From Paraglomus occultum (lineage: Eukaryota; Glomeromycota; Glomeromycetes; Paraglomerales; Paraglomeraceae), in the NCBI GenBank assembly GCA_910592205.1, contig CAJVPJ010001250.1, forward strand, positions 1 through 11,112: DNA of 11,112 nt. Direction: 5' to 3'. Position 1 is the first letter of the stretch; every line of letters starts with the position of its first letter. Positions 7,404 through 11,112 of the stretch are shown here, piece by piece. Both the position numbers and the translations under genes were made by a program. The notes beneath the pieces are model-generated. The model was not told the DNA's origin. It made no database searches and saw only the letters and a list, made by a program, of their open reading frames with translations.

Positions 7404-8182
7404 AATTTGCATGTGAATTTTTGTTGGTGCGAATTCGGTTAATGAAGTTTGGCGTTTAGCCTTATATATATATTAATATTTGAAAAATTATGCTTTTGCT
7501 TAAACGTGTCTGGTTTGCTAAAAGTTAAAGATAACTTGATCGTTTTGATATTTTTGCTAATTATTTTAACAACGGGGAAAAGTTGTACAGGACGTAAAAA
7601 TAGACAGTTGTGTAATAGTAGTAATAGTAATACTCTCATCATCATAATAATGATAGTAAATTAGTAGATTTGTGCGACAGTAAATAAGGGATATAACCGG
7701 GGCATGATAATAATATGATATGGGAATTTGGGACTGCAAAAATATCGGAATAGGGATATATCTGAAGCGGACACTAATGAGGTAAGAAAAAAGCAATTAT
7801 TGCTAGATTTTTATTTGGTATCATCATTAATAATAATATTACATGTAAGTATACAGAAGATAAAAAGTTTTACATGCTTAATTAATCGACATAAATCTTT
7901 TTTATTTTGGAGAGCTTACGATAATCAGTAGCTGAGAGTACAATCTCAGATTCCAGCATAGCATCAGCCTTAACCATAGATTCTCTTCAGTTGCTAATAG
8001 TCACAAGTCACTGATAGACGTTCGCTTTCCTGCTTTTTTTTTTCATATTAATACCGAGTTACACAAAGTCTGTCCGTGCTCTCACGTTACATCCAACAGA
8101 GTTTGCGTTTGGCAGATAATATAATACATGTTTACAGTTTATTATTATCAGTTGATCACGTTTATCCATAAGTGACTAAAGG

Positions 8183-8280
8183 GGGGAATTTTACTATAGC
8201 GAAGTTGTGGCTATATGTAGTACAGTTGAAAATTTCAATATTTTATGTTTTACTATAACATGTACCGTATTTATACTTTG
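8183..8280. repeat. Possible degenerate pogo-type subterminal sequence
   Basis: AATTTTACTATAGCGAAGTT, then TACAGTTGAAAATTTCAATA and TTTTACTATAAC, resembles in order the minus-strand reading of positions 100-25 (AATTTACTATATCGAA, AAAATTTTCAATATAGTAAA). TACAGTTGAAA could be a TA target followed by an element tip. Similarity is patchy, so the call is weak. Confidence 0.25.
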
Positions 8281-8285
8281 GCAGG

Positions 8286-8304
8286 GGTGTGTGTGTATAT
8301 ATAT
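8286..8304. repeat. GT/AT microsatellite
   Basis: A short run of GT dinucleotides passes into AT dinucleotides. It is ordinary simple sequence. Confidence 0.6.
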
Positions 8305-8522
8305 CATGTCATTTTGACTTAGCGGATTTATTATGATTGTATCTATGTATGTATGTTGTGCCAATTATTACACAATACATAAATGTTTCACTATTGGCGA
8401 ACATATGATGTATCAGAACATATGACTAAAAACAATTTTAACAATTAGTCGGCCTTGGGAGTATTTTTTTATCAGGAAACATACCAAGACACCCGGACTA
8501 ATTTGCCCGAACATATTTAATT

Positions 8523-9288
8523 TAGCTTAGCTCGATATAACAGATTTTGTGTCCTGATATAGTCGATACGATAAGGGGTATTAGTGCGGAGGAGGAAGAT
8601 GAAGAGCTTAGTGTTAAGAAGGTGTTTTATAATGGCTAGCCAGTTGTTTGAATTCCATTCGATGAAAGAACAAATATCGACGAGTGTACTGCATAGCTTA
8701 TTATGATATGGGGACTGGACTATCAAAATGATGGTATTTGGTCTGGTTACACAAAATGGTAGTAGTTTTTATTCTAAGTACATTAGTAAAATCATTCACT
8801 ACAGCAAATTTAAGTTATTTAATATTAGGGGCTACTTCATGTAGATCAGACTCCAGATTTTGAAATTCGACCCCTTATTATTACTATTACATAGTAATAG
8901 TTTCCGTCTTCTCTATTACTACCACCTGCGGTTGCAGCCTCTGTCATAGTTTGAGTCTATAAAGCATCTGCACAGTACAAAGTGCCACTACGCACGACGT
9001 AATATTATAGAGTTAGTTTTACCCTACCACCGTCTAATAACCAAATGAACATAACGAGGATAGCAACAGCAAACACAGCACCACCTGTAATCACCACAAC
9101 AACACAATAAAAGTCTATCTTTGGAGGGTCCATCACTGTTTGAAACGATCCCCAAATCTTTGTGATCAAAATAAATTGGTTCAATTAGATTGGTTGATCA
9201 GTTTTTTTTATTACTTGCACCTGATCTCCGTATATCTAATATATTTATTAGTGTTTCATGAAAAACTCCGTTATATCGAGTTTCACTG
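8523..9288. mobile_element. Probable pogo/Tigger-type MITE, about 766 bp
   Basis: The right end, in reverse complement from 9288, reads CAGTGAAACTCGATATAACG with GAGTTTT following. The left end at 8523 reads TAGCTTAGCTCGATATAACA followed by GATTTTG. CTCGATATAAC is exact in both and the next bases agree in most positions; the CAG tip on the left has become TAG. The interior has no transposase and no long open frame, only short hairpins such as TACTATTACATAGTAATAG near 8881-8899. No convincing TA duplication remains. Confidence 0.5.
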
Positions 9289-9744
9289 TGGACTAATGAT
9301 TTAAATGTCTCAACATCATCTGAAACTGAAAGAGTAGATTGCTTGCTTGTCAGCTTCATCAGTTTCTTCTTCGCATGGACGAACTCTCAGTATCTGGTTC
9401 CGGTGTTTATGCCATAAAATATATTCGAATGTTGGTTCAAGTCCTCTCCAAAATGAAAAACCCGAACGCACTTAATGCACAGTTCATGTTTGTGATCATC
9501 CCTTGTGGATTCCAATTTGAAGTTAATGGTTCATGTACACACTAGGTCTTACATGCGATCCCAGAACCTCAAAACTAACAGTTAGAAGCCAATACGTCTT
9601 GAACCAAAGGAATTACATGCAGCACGCGACCATAGCCTACATAACACACGGTCAGATAGTATAAAATCAACCAGCACGCGGCCATAAGTCACGGTAGGTA
9701 TCGATGGTTCATGATATTTGGCTTTTTCAAATAATAGCCCGCAA
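9289..9744. other. Unassigned sequence with a short direct repeat
   Basis: No gene recognised; the open frame at 9339-9545 has no motif and is probably chance. Composition is less AT-rich than the neighbours. CAGCACGCG(A/G)CCATA occurs at 9620-9634 and 9672-9686, one mismatch in 15, 52 bases apart. Confidence 0.4.
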
Positions 9745-11112
9745 ATCCTGTACGTCAAAAGTCTCCGACCACCCCTTAAATTTTTCGTCGATCGCGCATA
9801 ACACTACAGTCAACCATCCAAACAAAATGAAATTTTAGCCATTATTTGCGCACCTTCTAATCTACATTCTTGTAAAATTTCGCTGCACATTAATATGTAC
9901 GATTTTGAGTTTGCTTATGCCTACAATTATCTAACTAAAAATCGATAAATTATGTTTCGCAAACCAAACGTTTAAAAATATGCATAAAAAAATTTTATGT
10001 TATAACACTAGACAAATTAATATTCATTTGAATGTATTTGATCGTCTTAATCAAATACAAAAAATTTTACGCTGTTGTTTGCTTAGTTGCTGAGAAATAA
10101 AATTATAACGTTTATTATGTAAAAATACGGCAAAAATTTAGTAACCCATGCGGAGGAATAGTATTCAAGCATAGTTTTGTAAAAAAAAAATAATAAAAAT
10201 TTTATTAGTACTTGGTTGCATAACCTTTAGCATGTCTAACTGCTTTTACTCTATGTTTCATGCTTAAAATTAGATTTTGAAATATAGTGTTTGGAATTTT
10301 CTCCCATTCCTCTTGAAGAATTTCAGCCAGTATCTTACCAATTTGGAGACAAATAATTAGTCTTGTGTTCCTCAGATGTTGGTGGTGGGTCCTGTTGTCT
10401 AATGCGTCATTCAAGCTCATCCCACAGATGTTCAATGGGGTTAAGATCAGGGCTCTGTCCTGGCCATCTCATCAGATTTATGTCTGAATCTTCAAAGAAT
10501 GCCATTGTCAACTTACTTTTATGGACTGAAGCATTGTCTTGTTGAAATTCATAATCAACAATTTCCCCTTCAAGCCCTTCCATAAAATCTATTAAATGTG
10601 CATTTAAAATGTCTATATATCTCTGACTGTTAATTATTCCTTTAACTCTGACCAGAGGACCTAAAGAGTCCCATGTAAAACAACCCCATACCATTACCCC
10701 TCCACCACCATGCTTAACTGTTGGAACAACACAGTTAACATCATATTTCTCTTTTGGGAGTCTCCATACCCGAGTTCTGCCATCACTTTGAAACAGTGTA
10801 AACCGAGATTCATCACTTCAAATGACTTTTTTCCATTGTTCATCTGTCCATTCTTGGTGCCTTTTGCACCATTTTAATTGGTCTCACCAGTTTTTGGCTG
10901 AAATAAGTGGTTTTCTGACAGCAACTCAGCTATGATAACCTGCTTCATACAATGCTCTTCTAACTGTTGAAAGACTGGCAACAGTTCCAGATGACTGGAC
11001 AAAGTCATTGTGAACCTGTTTTGCAGATTGTTGATGATTGGACTGAACAATCCTCACAAGATGCCGCTTGTCCCTATTGGTGAGTAATGGTGGTCTGCCA
11101 CTACGTGGACGG
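9745..11112 (-). mobile_element. Tc1/mariner element, truncated by the window edge
   Basis: The left end near 9745-9790 reads GTCAAAAGTCTCCGACCACC followed by CCTTAAATTTTT, close to the tip of the MITE at 5967 (GTCAAAAGTATTGATCACTC, then CTTGAAATTT). It lies on the 3' side of a minus-strand Tc1 transposase that ends at 10205, leaving about 460 AT-rich bases of 3' non-coding sequence. The exact tip and TA are unclear (TA at 9751-9752 may be it). The other end lies beyond 11112. Confidence 0.65.
10205..11112 (-). pseudogene. Tc1-like DD34E transposase, broken and partial
   Basis: Cut-and-paste transposase acting at TA sites. The minus-strand frame enters at the window edge in the linker RPRSGRPPLLTNRDKRHL, so the first helix-turn-helix half is outside. 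Then come the second half (STVRRALYEAGYHS), WCKRHQEWTDEQWKKVI, the first catalytic Asp in SDESRFTLF, GGGGVMVWGCF, the second Asp in FQQDNASVH, and the Glu in SPDLNPIEHLWDELE. Exactly 34 residues separate the second Asp from that Glu. The catalytic triad is kept, but in-frame TGA codons break the frame at 10926, 10884, 10818 and 10407. A frameshift near 10345 moves the reading to ILAEILQEEWEKIPNTIF, ending AKGYATKY at a TAA (10205-10207), a typical Tc1 C terminus. Apart from these lesions the protein is well preserved. Confidence 0.93.

Larger units (their letters stand above)
6725..8182. other. AT-rich non-coding sequence
   Basis: About 1.45 kb in which no gene was recognised. Short open frames on both strands lack motifs and follow AT-rich, low-complexity sequence such as the AATAGTAGTAATAG run near 7613-7630. 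It contains a short hairpin (7072-7105) and a long imperfect inverted repeat (7186-7403), which may mark unrecognised non-autonomous elements. Confidence 0.4.

Noticed and set aside
7439-7931. Overlapping open frames on both strands with Ile/Leu-rich products
   Set aside because: Low-complexity AT-rich DNA gives such frames by chance; no motif found.
10205-11112. That the host itself might read TGA as Trp, since the Tc1-type stops are all TGA
   Set aside because: At three of the four sites Arg (from CGA) is the more likely ancestral residue; the gypsy and Tigger pieces also carry TAA, TAG and frameshifts, so ordinary decay explains them.
1-11112. CRISPR array, tRNA or rRNA genes, bacterial operons outside 131-1946
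   Set aside because: No regularly spaced repeats and no cloverleaf or rRNA signature were recognised by eye on either strand; a tRNAscan-SE or Infernal run would be needed to exclude degenerate copies.

Overview
The window looks like a stretch of an arthropod-type (at least animal) nuclear genome rich in decayed transposable elements. The evidence is remnants of a pogo/Tigger-type transposase, a Ty3/gypsy pol, a Tc1/mariner DD34E transposase and several non-autonomous element ends. No intact host gene is visible and no RNA gene was recognised. Assignment to an arthropod rests on the element types and on the presence of mollicute-type DNA, so it is an inference.

The exception is positions 131-1946. 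This AT-rich block reads as bacterial coding sequence in the mollicute genetic code, where TGA means Trp. On the plus strand, about 530 codons of one protein can be followed through several frameshifts. They contain twelve in-frame TGA codons, while TAA or TAG occur mainly where the frame shifts. The protein ends in a hydrophobic membrane segment and a short acidic tail, as in Spiroplasma surface adhesins of the ScARP/SARP kind. A second small mollicute-style reading frame converges on it from the minus strand. On the left, the plus-strand reading frame abuts the terminus of a pogo-type transposon at a TA dinucleotide. The simplest reading is a symbiont (Spiroplasma-like) DNA fragment inserted in the host chromosome and later hit by a host transposon; a chimeric assembly is the alternative to exclude.

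Layout: 1-128 pogo-type element end; 131-1719 mollicute-type adhesin-like pseudogene; 1727-1946 convergent mollicute-type small pseudogene; about 1947-3060 unassigned sequence with a diverged tandem duplication; 3069-4420 (minus) broken Tigger-type transposase; 4537-4740 two facing pogo-type element ends; about 4784-6720 (minus) broken gypsy protease-to-reverse-transcriptase segment, split by a 458-bp Tc1-type MITE at 5967-6424; 6725-8520 AT-rich sequence with a hairpin and a strong inverted repeat; 8523-9288 a pogo-type MITE; 9289-9744 unassigned; about 9745-11112 (minus) a Tc1-type element whose transposase runs off the right edge.

None of the genes here forms a working pathway. The window records successive insertions, each later broken by point mutation, deletion or another insertion.
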